Origin: Aquabacterium humicola
GTDB lineage: Bacteria; Pseudomonadota; Gammaproteobacteria; Burkholderiales; Burkholderiaceae_C
Assembly: GCF_030167915.1 (NCBI RefSeq)
Contig: NZ_JARGNB010000012.1
Span: 50,363 to 114,362 of the forward strand
Length of the DNA stretch: 64,000 nt
Reading direction: 5' to 3'
Shown here piece after piece: positions 42,690-52,924 of this stretch. The number at the start of each line of letters is the position of its first letter. The stretch's first letter is position 1. The position numbers and the translations under genes are program-made. Under the pieces are notes generated by a model. That model was not told where the DNA came from and ran no database searches. It saw nothing but the letters and a program-made list of their open reading frames with translations.

Positions 42690-43186
42690 TTGACGCTCAC
42701 CTTGCCGACCATGCCGGCTTCGAAATGCCCCGGGATCAGGCAGGCGAACTGGAACTCGCCCGGCTGGGTGAACTGCCAGACGATCTCGCCGCGCCTGCCC
42801 GGCTTCACATGCACCATGTGCGGCTCCTCGTGTTCCATCTCCGGGAACTTCTTCATCAGCTCGGCGTGCTGCTTCAGTTCGTCGGGCGTGCCGAGCACCA
42901 ACTCGTGCAGCACCTGGCCCTTGTTGCGGGCGACCAGGCGCACCGTCTCGCCGCGCTTGACGGCGATCGACGCCGGCGTGAAGCGCATCGTGTCGGCCAT
43001 GTCGACCTGGATCGTGCGCGTGACCTGGCGCGGATCGCCCTCGCGGCCGAAGGGCGTGTCGGCGACCTTGGCCGCGTCGTAGGTCTTCGGCTTCTTCGCG
43101 TGCTCCTCGTTGCCGTGGGCGAAGGCGGCGCCGGCCGCGGCGGCGAGCGCCAGCACGAGGGCGGTCGACAGCGGGAATCTGTTCAT
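42686..43186 (-). CDS. Cupredoxin-domain copper protein
   Basis: The 166-residue protein has a signal peptide ending AFAHG and a cupredoxin fold. Candidate blue-copper or Cu ligands are the His in GQVLHELVLG, the Cys in FACLIPGH, His in PGHFEAGM and Met in GMVG. Such proteins, annotated as plastocyanin-like, occur beside CusF and multicopper oxidases in copper-resistance loci. The start at 43186 follows an AGGACATCCG leader. It lies 19 bases after the multicopper oxidase. Confidence 0.85.
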   Translation of the reverse strand: MNRFPLSTALVLALAAAAGAAFAHGNEEHAKKPKTYDAAKVADTPFGREGDPRQVTRTIQVDMADTMRFTPASIAVKRGETVRLVARNKGQVLHELVLGTPDELKQHAELMKKFPEMEHEEPHMVHVKPGRRGEIVWQFTQPGEFQFACLIPGHFEAGMVGKVSVK

Positions 43187-43205
43187 CGGATGTCCTCGTG
43201 GTGGG

Positions 43206-44579
43206 TCAGTGGTGGCCGGCATGGCCGGCGCCGGGCTTGCGCACGTTCATCGTCTTGGCGTCGGCCTTCGGCGCGTCGGCGCGCGCGGGCGCCTGCACCG
43301 CGCCGGTGTACTCGTAGGCCACGCTGCCCTGGGGATGCCGGTACCAGCCGGGGTCCTTGTAGTCGCCGGGCTTCACGTCGTCGCGCACCTTGACGACCGT
43401 GAACATGCCGCCCATCTCCAGCGGTCCGTAGGGCCCGGTGCCGGTCATCATCGGCAGCGTGTTGTCGGGCAGCGGCATCTCCATCGAGCCCATCTCGGCC
43501 ATGCCCTTGTCGCCCATCACCATGTAGTCGGGCACCAGCTTCGTGATGCGCTCGGCGATGCCGCGGTGGTCCACGCCGATCATGTTCGGCAGTCCGTGGC
43601 CCATCGCGTTCATCGTGTGGTGCGACTTGTGACAGTGGATCGCCCAGTCGCCGGCCACCGCGTCGAACTCGATCGCCCGCATCTGGCCGACCGCGACGTC
43701 GGTCGTCACCTCGGGCCAGCGCGCGGCCGGCGCCACCCAGCCGCCGTCGGTGCCGGTGACGACGAAGTTCGGGCCGTGCATGTGGATCGGGTGGTTGGTC
43801 ATCGTCAGGTTGCCGATGCGGATGCGCACGCGGTCGCCCGTGCGGGCCACCAGGGGATCGATCCCCGGAAACACCCGGCTGTTCCATGTCCACAAGTTGA
43901 AGTCGGTCATTTCCGCGGTGCGCGGCGTCGCGCTGCCGGGCTCGATGTCGTAGGCGGCGAGCAGGAAGGCGAAGTCGCGGTCCACCCGCATGAACTTCGG
44001 GTCCTTCGGGTGGATGATGAACAGCCCCATCATGCCCATCGCCATCTGCGTCATCTCGTCGGCATGCGGGTGGTACATGTGCGTGCCGGCGCGCGGCAGC
44101 GTGAACTCATAGACGAAGGTCTTGCCCGGCTGGATGTGCGGCTGCGTCAGGCCGCCGACGCCGTCCATGCCCGAGGGCAGCATCACGCCGTGCCAGTGCA
44201 CGGTGGTGTGCTCGGGCAGCCGGTTGGTGACGAAGATGCGCACGCGGTCGCCCTCGACCGCCTCGATCGTCGGGCCCGGGCTGGAGCCGTTGTAGCCCCA
44301 GAAGTTGGCCTTCATGCCGGGCGCGAGCTCGCGCACCACCGGTTCGGCGACGAGGTGGAATTCCTTGACGCCGTTGTTCATGCGCCAGGGCAGCGACCAG
44401 CCGTTGAGCGTGACGACCGGGTTGAAGGGCCGGCCGGTGGCGGGCGGCTTGGGCGGCTGCATCGTCGTCGTGGCATTGCTCACGGCTTCGGGCAGCGAGG
44501 CGGCACCGGCCCGGCTGACCGCCGTGGCGCCGATGGCGGCGGTTCCGGCCGCGCGAAGAAACTGTCTGCGGTTCGACAT
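43206..44579 (-). CDS. Multicopper oxidase
   Basis: The 457-residue Tat-type exported protein (MSNRRQFLRAAG signal) has all four copper-binding clusters: HWHG, HMYHPHADE, HPIHMHG and HCHKSHHTMNAMGH. Met-rich sequence (MGDKGMAEMGSMEMPLP) lies near residue 390. It probably oxidises Cu(I) to the less harmful Cu(II) in the periplasm, as CueO and PcoA/CopA do. It is co-transcribed with the outer-membrane factor upstream and the cupredoxin downstream. Confidence 0.9.
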   Translation of the reverse strand: MSNRRQFLRAAGTAAIGATAVSRAGAASLPEAVSNATTTMQPPKPPATGRPFNPVVTLNGWSLPWRMNNGVKEFHLVAEPVVRELAPGMKANFWGYNGSSPGPTIEAVEGDRVRIFVTNRLPEHTTVHWHGVMLPSGMDGVGGLTQPHIQPGKTFVYEFTLPRAGTHMYHPHADEMTQMAMGMMGLFIIHPKDPKFMRVDRDFAFLLAAYDIEPGSATPRTAEMTDFNLWTWNSRVFPGIDPLVARTGDRVRIRIGNLTMTNHPIHMHGPNFVVTGTDGGWVAPAARWPEVTTDVAVGQMRAIEFDAVAGDWAIHCHKSHHTMNAMGHGLPNMIGVDHRGIAERITKLVPDYMVMGDKGMAEMGSMEMPLPDNTLPMMTGTGPYGPLEMGGMFTVVKVRDDVKPGDYKDPGWYRHPQGSVAYEYTGAVQAPARADAPKADAKTMNVRKPGAGHAGHH

Positions 44580-44592
44580 CGTGGAATCTCGT

Positions 44593-46005
44593 TCAGTGGC
44601 CGGCGCCATCGGCCGGCGCGGCGGGGGAAGCGGCGGAGCGGGTGGCGGCGGGGCCGGGAGAACGGCCCGCCAGCGCACTCTGCAGGCGTGCGTCCGCGAT
44701 CCAGAAGTCGCGCAGCGCCTCGACGTACCCGGTGACGCCGGCGATCTGCGCGCGTGCATCGGCCAGCAGCTCGAAGACGCTGATGAACATGCCGTTGTAG
44801 CGCAGCAGGTTCTCTTCCGAGATGCGCTTCTTCAGCGGCACGACCTCGTCGCGGTAGTGGCGGGCCAGCTGGTACGCGCTGCGGCGCGCGGCATCGGCCT
44901 CGCGCACTTCGGAGCGTGCGTTGATCGCGGTGTCGGCCACCTGGTGCAGCGCCTGCAGGTACAGCGCCTCGGCCCGCGCGACGCGGGTGCCGCCGAAGTC
45001 GAACAGCGGCAGCTCCAGCTCGACCTCCCAGCCGTTCTCGCGTGGATCGAAGGTCGTGCTCTTGTTGTGGTAGCCGAGCTCGAGCACGTTGATGAAGCGG
45101 GTGGCCTTCGTCAGCCCGAGGGTGCGCGCCGTGGCTTCGGCGCCGCGGCGGGCCATCAGCACATCGAGGCGCTTGTCCATCGCCGCCTGTGCGAGGCCGG
45201 GTGCTTCGGGGACCGCCGGCGGCAGGTCGGGCAGGCGCTCGGGCAGCTTGAAGCCGGCGTCGGGCAGGCCCAGCGCACGTGCCAGCCGCTCACGTTCGGC
45301 GTTGGCAGCCTGGGTCGATCTGGCCAGCTGCACGGTGGCGTCCGACTGGAACGACTGTTCGCGCAGCTGCGCCAGCGCATTGAAGTTGCCGGCCTGCTTC
45401 ATGCGGGCGGCGAGCTCGCTGGAGGCGTCCGCGGCGTCCTTCACCTGCCGGTGGTAGCGCACCAGCTCCTCGGCGGCGACCGCGCTGAAGAAGGCCTGGC
45501 GCGCGTCGATGGCCGCCGCCACCGCATCGCTGGCCGCCTGCAGCTGCGCCTGCTCGAAGCGGCGCCGGCCGGTTTCGCTGGAGGCGGGCAAGGTCAGCAG
45601 CCCCAGCACGTCGAACATCAGCGAGCGCTCGATCTCCTTCAGCGCGAAGGGGCCGCGGGTGCGGCTGAACGAGAAGGTCGGATTGCGCAGGCGTCCGGCG
45701 CGCACGAGCTCGGCCTCGGCGATGCCGAGGTCCGCGAAGCGGGCCTGCAAGCCGCGGTGGTTGATCAGCGCGATCTCGACTGCGGCGTCGGCGTCCAGCG
45801 GCTGGCTCAGCAGCTCGGCGACGCGCTGGCGCACCGCATCGGAGGGCTCGGGCGTGCGTTGCAGCACGGGCGCGCGGCCGGTGCGTTCGCGCGTCATCTC
45901 GCCGACGGCATCGAAGCCGCCGTCGGCCGAGAACGACGCGCAGCCGGCCAGCAGCGCGGCCGCCATCATGGCCGTGGGGGCGGCCATCGTTCGCAAGGGA
46001 TTCAT
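44593..46005 (-). CDS. TolC/CusC-family outer-membrane efflux lipoprotein
   Basis: The 470-residue protein has a lipobox ending ALLAGC (Cys22) and two long coiled-coil repeats of the OEP family; EIALINHRGLQARFADLGIAEAEL and EVELELPLFDFGGTRVARAEALY (each in parts) are typical. It would form the outer-membrane channel of a metal efflux system. No RND pump or adaptor gene follows, only the multicopper oxidase 13 bases after it, so its partner is elsewhere or unusual. Confidence 0.87.
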   Translation of the reverse strand: MNPLRTMAAPTAMMAAALLAGCASFSADGGFDAVGEMTRERTGRAPVLQRTPEPSDAVRQRVAELLSQPLDADAAVEIALINHRGLQARFADLGIAEAELVRAGRLRNPTFSFSRTRGPFALKEIERSLMFDVLGLLTLPASSETGRRRFEQAQLQAASDAVAAAIDARQAFFSAVAAEELVRYHRQVKDAADASSELAARMKQAGNFNALAQLREQSFQSDATVQLARSTQAANAERERLARALGLPDAGFKLPERLPDLPPAVPEAPGLAQAAMDKRLDVLMARRGAEATARTLGLTKATRFINVLELGYHNKSTTFDPRENGWEVELELPLFDFGGTRVARAEALYLQALHQVADTAINARSEVREADAARRSAYQLARHYRDEVVPLKKRISEENLLRYNGMFISVFELLADARAQIAGVTGYVEALRDFWIADARLQSALAGRSPGPAATRSAASPAAPADGAGH

Positions 46006-46127
46006 GGTTCTTCGGGTCCCGGATGCTCGGCGTCGACACGAACGACAGGGCGGTTCGTACCGGCCGTGGCCGTGCGTGGGGCACGCACGGATCGTCTGCA
46101 GGCCTTGCGCAAAGGCCTGCCGCGGCG

Positions 46128-46547
46128 TCAGGCCGCTCGGGGCGGGCGTTCGGGGCCGCCGGTAGCGAAATGCGGCGGCGGCGCGTCGGGAGCTGGCACG
46201 GGCGAGTCCGCCGCGTCGTGCGGCGGCAGCCCGGGCGCGCCGGTGGCCGGCATCGGCGTCATCGAGCAGAACGCCGCGCACAGCGTGCACTTCTGTGGCA
46301 GGTCGGTGGCGCCCGGGTCGCCGCCGGCTTCGGAAGCCATCGCGTGGTGGTCGTGCGCGGCATGATGGGCGGCCTGGTGCGCGTGCGCCGCGGCGTTGCC
46401 GTCGCCGTCCTGCGCCATCGGTGCCTCGGCCGCGGTGCGGGCGGCGCCAAGCCCGACCGTCGGGCACAGCATCGCCGCGGCCATGCCGCTGCGCACCGGC
46501 AGCAGCACGGCGAGCAGCAACAGGAGGGCCAGGCGCAACAGCTTCAC
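46128..46547 (-). CDS. DUF2946-like His/Cys-rich periplasmic protein
   Basis: The 139-residue protein has a signal peptide (MKLLRLALLLLLAVLLPVRSG) and a His-rich middle (HAHQAAHHAAHDHHAM) followed by CTLCAAFCSM. This fits DUF2946-type small copper-linked proteins. It is the first gene downstream of the CueR box at 46586, with the outer-membrane factor gene next on the same strand. Confidence 0.8.
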   Translation of the reverse strand: MKLLRLALLLLLAVLLPVRSGMAAAMLCPTVGLGAARTAAEAPMAQDGDGNAAAHAHQAAHHAAHDHHAMASEAGGDPGATDLPQKCTLCAAFCSMTPMPATGAPGLPPHDAADSPVPAPDAPPPHFATGGPERPPRAA

Positions 46548-46585
46548 AGGGGCGGGAGGTTACCAGCGGACCTGGCGCAGTCTGC

Positions 46586-46606
46586 ACCTTGCCCCCATGG
46601 CAAGGT
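46586..46606 (-). promoter_or_regulatory. CueR-type metal-responsive promoter (copper operon)
   Basis: ACCTTGC-N7-GCAAGGT is a perfect 7-7-7 inverted repeat. On the minus strand it sits between a -35 TTGACC and a -10-like CAGACT with the 19-base spacer typical of MerR-family promoters. It faces the DUF2946-like gene and the copper operon downstream. Confidence 0.8.
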
Positions 46607-46659
46607 CAAGCGGGATCACCGCCATGGGCGGCGGGTGCCGGGACCCCTACAGTGGTTCG

Positions 46660-47058
46660 ATGCGTTCCATCCTGACGATCTCCCTGCTGGCCGCCGCCGT
46701 GCTGGCTTGCGTTCAACCCGCGCGCGCCGAGATGGTGGACATCGCCTGGGACGGCGACGGCCGCTTCACCAAGGCGGTGACCGTCGCGCCCGGCAAGTTC
46801 GTCGAGGCCTGCGAGAAGCTGGCGAAAGGCGCGCGGGTCGAGTGGCGCTTCGACGCCGCGGCGCCGCTGAACTTCAACATCCACTACCACGTCGGCAAGG
46901 ACGTGCAGTTTCCCGAGAAGCGCGATGCCGTGGCGCAGGGCGACGGCACGCTCGCGGTCACGCTGAAGCAGGACTACTGCTGGATGTGGACCAACAAGGG
47001 CGAGACCGAGGCGAACCTGCGCTTCAGCCTGTCGCGCCGCCCTGCAGCGTCTCGATGA
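46660..47058 (+). CDS. Exported hypothetical protein of the copper locus
   Basis: The 132-residue protein has a signal peptide ending ARAEM and a mature part with paired cysteines (VEACEKLAKG, KQDYCWMWTNKG), histidines in NFNIHYHVG and an emp24/GOLD-like beta pattern. I do not recognise a named family. It is divergent from the copper operon, sharing its promoter region, and its stop overlaps the convergent cueR gene by 35 bases. A role in copper or redox protection is possible. Confidence 0.6.
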   Translation: MRSILTISLLAAAVLACVQPARAEMVDIAWDGDGRFTKAVTVAPGKFVEACEKLAKGARVEWRFDAAAPLNFNIHYHVGKDVQFPEKRDAVAQGDGTLAVTLKQDYCWMWTNKGETEANLRFSLSRRPAASR

Positions 47059-47418
47059 TCGGGCAGTCCGGCCGGTCGTCGCCGTGGCAGCAATGCACCA
47101 GGTGCGCCAGCGTCGCCTTCATCGCCTGCAGCTCGCGCAGCTTGGCATCGAGCTCGTCGATGTGCGCCTGCGCCAGCGCCTTGACCTGACGGCTCGGGCG
47201 GCGGCGGTCCCGCCACAGCCCGAGCAGCGTGCGGATCTGCTCCAGCGAGAAGCCGAGGTCGCGCGAGTGCCGGATGAAGCGCAGCGTATTGATGTCCTTG
47301 TCGCCGTACTGCCGGTAGCCTGACTCGGTGCGCGCGGCCTCCGGCAGCAGGCCGATGCTCTCGTAGTGCCGGATCATCTTGGCCGACACGCCGGTCGTCT
47401 TCGCCGCTTCGCCGATGT

Positions 47419-47422
<4 letters not shown>
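47024..47422 (-). CDS. cueR: Copper-responsive MerR-family regulator
   Basis: The 132-residue protein has an N-terminal winged helix ([20 protein letters not shown]), a dimerisation helix (75-107) and a metal loop with Cys112 and Cys120, the same spacing as in E. coli CueR; Cys111 is next to it. The loop is followed by a short tail. It activates promoters with a 19-base spacer, two of which are present here. It overlaps copA by four bases, so it is transcribed with it. Confidence 0.92.
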
Positions 47423-49647
<2,225 letters not shown>

Positions 49648-49661
49648 GGCGCCGATGTTCG

Positions 49662-49682
49662 AGCTTCCAATCATGGCAAGGT
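49662..49682 (-). promoter_or_regulatory. CueR-type promoter of copA
   Basis: On the minus strand ACCTTGC-CATGATT-GGAAGCT resembles the CueR dyad. A -35 TTGACC overlaps its left edge and a -10-like GAACAT follows after a 19-base spacer. It directly precedes copA. Confidence 0.8.
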
Positions 49683-49839
49683 CAAGCGGAGGGTGGAGCC
49701 ATCGACGCCAGCGGGGGCTTGCCGGCCACGCATTCGGCCATTGGACGCTGCGGGGGCGCTTGATCCGGCGCAAGGGCCGGGGTTGGAGGCGGGGGGAGCG
49801 GGCGGCGGGCGGGGGCGGGCCGGGGCGCCCGCGCGCCGT

Positions 49840-50310
49840 TCAGGCCGTGAGGCGGCCCGCGCTGATCGCCTCGGCCAGGTGCGCGGGCAATTGCGCGCGT
49901 TCGCCTTTCAGCGCACGCCGGATGCCGCTGCTGAACTGGGCCAGGTTGATCGGCTTCGACCAGTACTCGTAGGCGCCGAGGCTCAGCGCCTTCAGGATGT
50001 CGGTCGAGATGCGGTCGGCCGTCAGCAGCACGATGCGGAACGCGCCGGTGGCGATCTCGCGGTTGAGCTCCCGGATGACCTCCAGCCCGGAGGTGTCGGG
50101 CAGGTGCATGTCCAGCAGCACGAGGTCGGGATGCTGTTCGCGCGCGAGGCGCACGCCTTCACCGCCGGTGGCGGCGCGCAGCAGCGACAGCTGCGGGTGG
50201 AAGGTCCGCAGCACGTCCTCGACCAGCACGCTGCTGACGGGATCGTCCTCGATGTAGAGGATCGTCCCGTGCAATGCAGCCTCTGGCGCGCCGGCTGGAA
50301 GGTCGGTCAC
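49840..50310 (-). CDS. Single-domain CheY-like response regulator
   Basis: The 156-residue protein is a receiver domain with the acidic pair in YIEDDPVS, phospho-site Asp in LVLLDMHLPDTSG, Thr in LLTADR and Lys in WSKPINL. A basic 25-residue tail follows. No output domain is attached, so it acts through partners, possibly a hybrid kinase elsewhere. Its neighbours are copA and a LuxR gene, both apparently unrelated. Confidence 0.88.
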   Translation of the reverse strand: MTDLPAGAPEAALHGTILYIEDDPVSSVLVEDVLRTFHPQLSLLRAATGGEGVRLAREQHPDLVLLDMHLPDTSGLEVIRELNREIATGAFRIVLLTADRISTDILKALSLGAYEYWSKPINLAQFSSGIRRALKGERAQLPAHLAEAISAGRLTA

Positions 50311-50686
50311 GTTGTCCGATCGTGGGTGGACTTCGGGTGGGTAAGGGGGCGGTGCCTGATGACAGCAGGCGCTCCGCCCGAACGAGAAAAAGCCGAATCC
50401 AGCGTCCTAAGGAGAGGGAGGTAGGGAGGTCGGGGACGCTGGGTTGGGGTTCGGCGTTAAGGAGTCCCTGAGCGAGGTGTTCTGTGTGTGTTCGGTGCGC
50501 TGGTGCGACGGGTGGTCTACCAGCCGGTGCGCGGGAAACTCGTGCGAACTGCAATTGCGGCTTGCGACATGGTGGTACCCCTCGGATGGCAAAGCGCCGT
50601 GATGAAATCGATACAGCAATTCCATCAAGGGGAGGAGAACCGCGAAACTGCGCTCGGGCGGAGCTTGACGAACTTGGCGTTGCGTG
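50311..50686. other. Intergenic region without recognised gene
   Basis: The 376 bases between the CheY-like gene and the LuxR gene have lower G+C content than their surroundings. Short open frames exist on both strands, but none has a convincing ribosome site or protein-like composition. No promoter or terminator stands out. Confidence 0.5.
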
Positions 50687-51409
50687 CTAGGTGCGCTCCA
50701 GCAGGCCATACTCGAGAGCTCTCAGAACAGCCGCGTGGCGGCTCTCGCAGTTCAACTTTGCCATGGCGTTCTCGGCGTGAAACTTCACCGTATTGGGACT
50801 GAGCCCAAGAATCTGCGCGATGGCACTTGTGTCCTTGCTCAGCATCGTCCAGTGCAGAACCTCCGTCTCCCGACGGGTCAGCGAGACCGCCACGGTCGGC
50901 TGCGCGAGCGGTGCCAGCAAACGGACGGCCGCGTCCTGCGCGTGCACCGCAAGCAATTGAATGTCGCCGAGCAAACGCGTCAGTTTCATCTGGTTCTTCG
51001 GCAGAGCATGTTCGCGATCCACGCCGAGCAGGAAGTGCCGTGCACCCGGCAGGTGAAGAGCGACCGCGACACCCGTGCGATAGCCGAACGGCGCCTGCGC
51101 GTCCCATAGGTCGACGGCATCTTCATCGGCGTAGGTCGACTGGTCCCACACGATCGGGATGCTCAGGCGCTTGAGCTTCTGCAGTACCGGGTCTCGCTTC
51201 GAAGCCGACGGCTCCCGCGAGGCTTCTTCAAAGCCATCCGGTGTATTCGCCAGCGGCACTGTCACGGCCGCCTGCTGAGGGCGCTCGACGACCAGCAGCG
51301 TATTGAGCAACCCGAAGTCCAGCTTGTGCGCGACCGCCAGCAGCGCCGCGAGCAGCTCGTCCTTCGTCCGAGCCTCGGCGACCGCCTGATAGTCGTTGAG
51401 CGTTGGCAT
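50687..51409 (-). CDS. LuxR-family transcriptional regulator (LuxR solo)
   Basis: The 240-residue protein has an N-terminal autoinducer-binding-like domain (about 15-165) and a C-terminal LuxR helix-turn-helix with SLTRRETEVLHWTMLSKDTS, ILGLSPNTVKFHAENAM and KLNCESRHAAV. Trp and Asp-like positions of acyl-homoserine lactone receptors appear at VWDQSTYADED and VDLWDAQAPFGYRTG. No luxI gene is in the window, so it seems to be a solo receptor or works with a distant synthase. The divergent unknown gene may be its target. Confidence 0.85.
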   Translation of the reverse strand: MPTLNDYQAVAEARTKDELLAALLAVAHKLDFGLLNTLLVVERPQQAAVTVPLANTPDGFEEASREPSASKRDPVLQKLKRLSIPIVWDQSTYADEDAVDLWDAQAPFGYRTGVAVALHLPGARHFLLGVDREHALPKNQMKLTRLLGDIQLLAVHAQDAAVRLLAPLAQPTVAVSLTRRETEVLHWTMLSKDTSAIAQILGLSPNTVKFHAENAMAKLNCESRHAAVLRALEYGLLERT

Positions 51410-51528
51410 AAACCGTCGAGCTTGTCTAGCTGCGCCCCCGCGGAGTTAACGGGAAAGCGACACGGGCCGAAGATCAATCTAAGCGCACCAGAAAGGCGTG
51501 ATGTCCGTTTGATTTCGGAGGATGTGAC

Positions 51529-51936
51529 ATGGGAGCGTTGAACACCACCAAGGCCTGGCCGGCGGTATTGTCGCCGCAGCACGAATTCCAGCGCGCTGCG
51601 TTCCGCCACTGGGGAACCCTGATCAAGAACCCGCAGAAGCTGCCGGGCTGCCGCAGCGGGCGCACGGTGTGGGTCAGCTCGAAATCGCCGTCCATGGTGC
51701 TGTCGTGGGAATGGAGCGAAGCACTGCCGTGGATCGTCGTGATGGCGAACCCGATGAAGGTCTCGACCAACGTCGAGCTGCTGCATGCGCACGGCGAGGC
51801 GATGGATCGTGACGCCTGCGTCGTCGTGCTGAACGACGTCGTCAACCGGCTGCCGTGGCAGCGCTGGGTGCGCCGCCAGTTGCGCGGTGAGCTGCAGCCC
51901 TTCGACATGGCACGGCGCGAGGCGGTCGCGGCCTGA
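51529..51936 (+). CDS. Hypothetical protein divergent from the LuxR gene
   Basis: The 135-residue soluble protein shows no known motif; it is rich in Trp (eight) and has WVSSKSPSMVLSWEWSEALPW in its centre (in two parts). A ribosome site, GGAGGATG, precedes the ATG. It diverges from the LuxR-type gene across 119 bases and converges with the LysR gene, 34 bases away. LuxR regulators often control the gene next to them. Confidence 0.6.
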   Translation: MGALNTTKAWPAVLSPQHEFQRAAFRHWGTLIKNPQKLPGCRSGRTVWVSSKSPSMVLSWEWSEALPWIVVMANPMKVSTNVELLHAHGEAMDRDACVVVLNDVVNRLPWQRWVRRQLRGELQPFDMARREAVAA

Positions 51937-51970
51937 GCAGGGTCGCAGGGCCGCGGTTGCGCGCGGCCCG

Positions 51971-52852
51971 TCATTCCCGGAACGCCAGCACCGCCTCGAG
52001 CACGCTGCGCGCGGGCGCGTCCAGCGTCGCCGCGGCGCGGCTGGCCACGCCGAGCCGGCGCACCAGCGCCGGCCGCAGCTTGCGCACCTGCAGGCGGCCG
52101 TCGAGCGTCTCGCTCGGGTGCTCGAAGGGCAGGATCGCTGCGCCGTAGCCGGCGGCCACCAGCCGCCGCGTCACTTCGTTGTAGATCATCTCGATGCGCG
52201 GGCGCGGCAGCACGCCGCCGGCGGCGAACCAGTCCATCACCTGGCGCCGCACGTGGGTGTCGGGCTCGTTGAGGATCAACGGCTTGTCGGCCAGCCAGCG
52301 CGGCGTGATGGTGGCCGGCGCCTCCCAGCGCGGCGGCAGCATCGCCACCACCGGCGTGCTGCGCCACGGCGCGACGCGGATCTTCGGGTAGCGCGGCTGC
52401 GGCGCGGCGACCAGCGCGATGTCGAGCTCGCCGACGAAGAGCCGCGCCATCAGCTCGCTGGAGCGGCCGACGCTCACCTGCACCTCGATGTCGGGCAGCG
52501 CAAGGTCCAGCGTCTCCAGCAACCTCGGCAGCAGGTGCACCATCGCGCCGGTCGAGCTGCCCAGCCGCACGCGGCCGGCACGGCCGGCGTGGTGCTGCAC
52601 TGCTTCCACCGCTTCGTCGGCCCCGCGCAGCAGGCGTCGGGCGTGTTCGGCCAGCACGTCGCCGGCGGGGGTCGGCTGCACGCGCGGGCCGCCGCGCAGC
52701 ACCAGCGGCGTGCCCAGGCGCGACTCGAGCTCGCCGACGTGCAGGCTGACCGTCGGCTGCGCCAGGTGCAGCGCACGCGCGGCGGCCGAAAAGCTGCCGA
52801 GCTCGAGCACCGACAGCAGCGTGCGCAGCTGGTCGAGGTTCAGTGCACGCAT
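51971..52852 (-). CDS. LysR-family transcriptional regulator
   Basis: The 293-residue protein has the N-terminal LysR winged helix (LDQLRTLLSVLELGSFSAAARAL and LAQPTVSLHVGELESRLG, each in parts) and the effector-binding domain with GWAARP-like VRLGSSTGAMVHLLP. It is divergent from the MFS gene by 72 bases. A T-N11-A dyad overlaps its start codon. It is likely to autoregulate and to control the transporter. Confidence 0.92.
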   Translation of the reverse strand: MRALNLDQLRTLLSVLELGSFSAAARALHLAQPTVSLHVGELESRLGTPLVLRGGPRVQPTPAGDVLAEHARRLLRGADEAVEAVQHHAGRAGRVRLGSSTGAMVHLLPRLLETLDLALPDIEVQVSVGRSSELMARLFVGELDIALVAAPQPRYPKIRVAPWRSTPVVAMLPPRWEAPATITPRWLADKPLILNEPDTHVRRQVMDWFAAGGVLPRPRIEMIYNEVTRRLVAAGYGAAILPFEHPSETLDGRLQVRKLRPALVRRLGVASRAAATLDAPARSVLEAVLAFRE

Positions 52853-52865
52853 CAGAATTCCTGAT
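52851..52865. promoter_or_regulatory. LysR-type operator between the LysR and MFS genes
   Basis: ATCAG-N5-CTGAT is a perfect interrupted dyad with the T-N11-A pattern (T at 52852, A at 52864) of LysR-family sites. It overlaps the LysR start codon and lies 60 bases before the MFS start. Confidence 0.5.
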
Positions 52866-52924
52866 CGGCGGCGTCAGAAGTATTCATTTCCATGATGGCC
52901 CTCCGGCCGGCAGCATAACCGGCC

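Noticed and set aside
43206..44579. Copper nitrite reductase (NirK) in the copper region, near NO reductase
   Set aside because: The protein has multicopper oxidase clusters (HWHG, HPHADE, HPIHMHG, HCHKSHH) and copper-resistance neighbours, and it is 10 kb away from norB.
50484..50690. Short plus-strand frames between the CheY-like and LuxR genes
   Set aside because: They have no recognisable ribosome site or protein family pattern and overlap the end of the LuxR gene.
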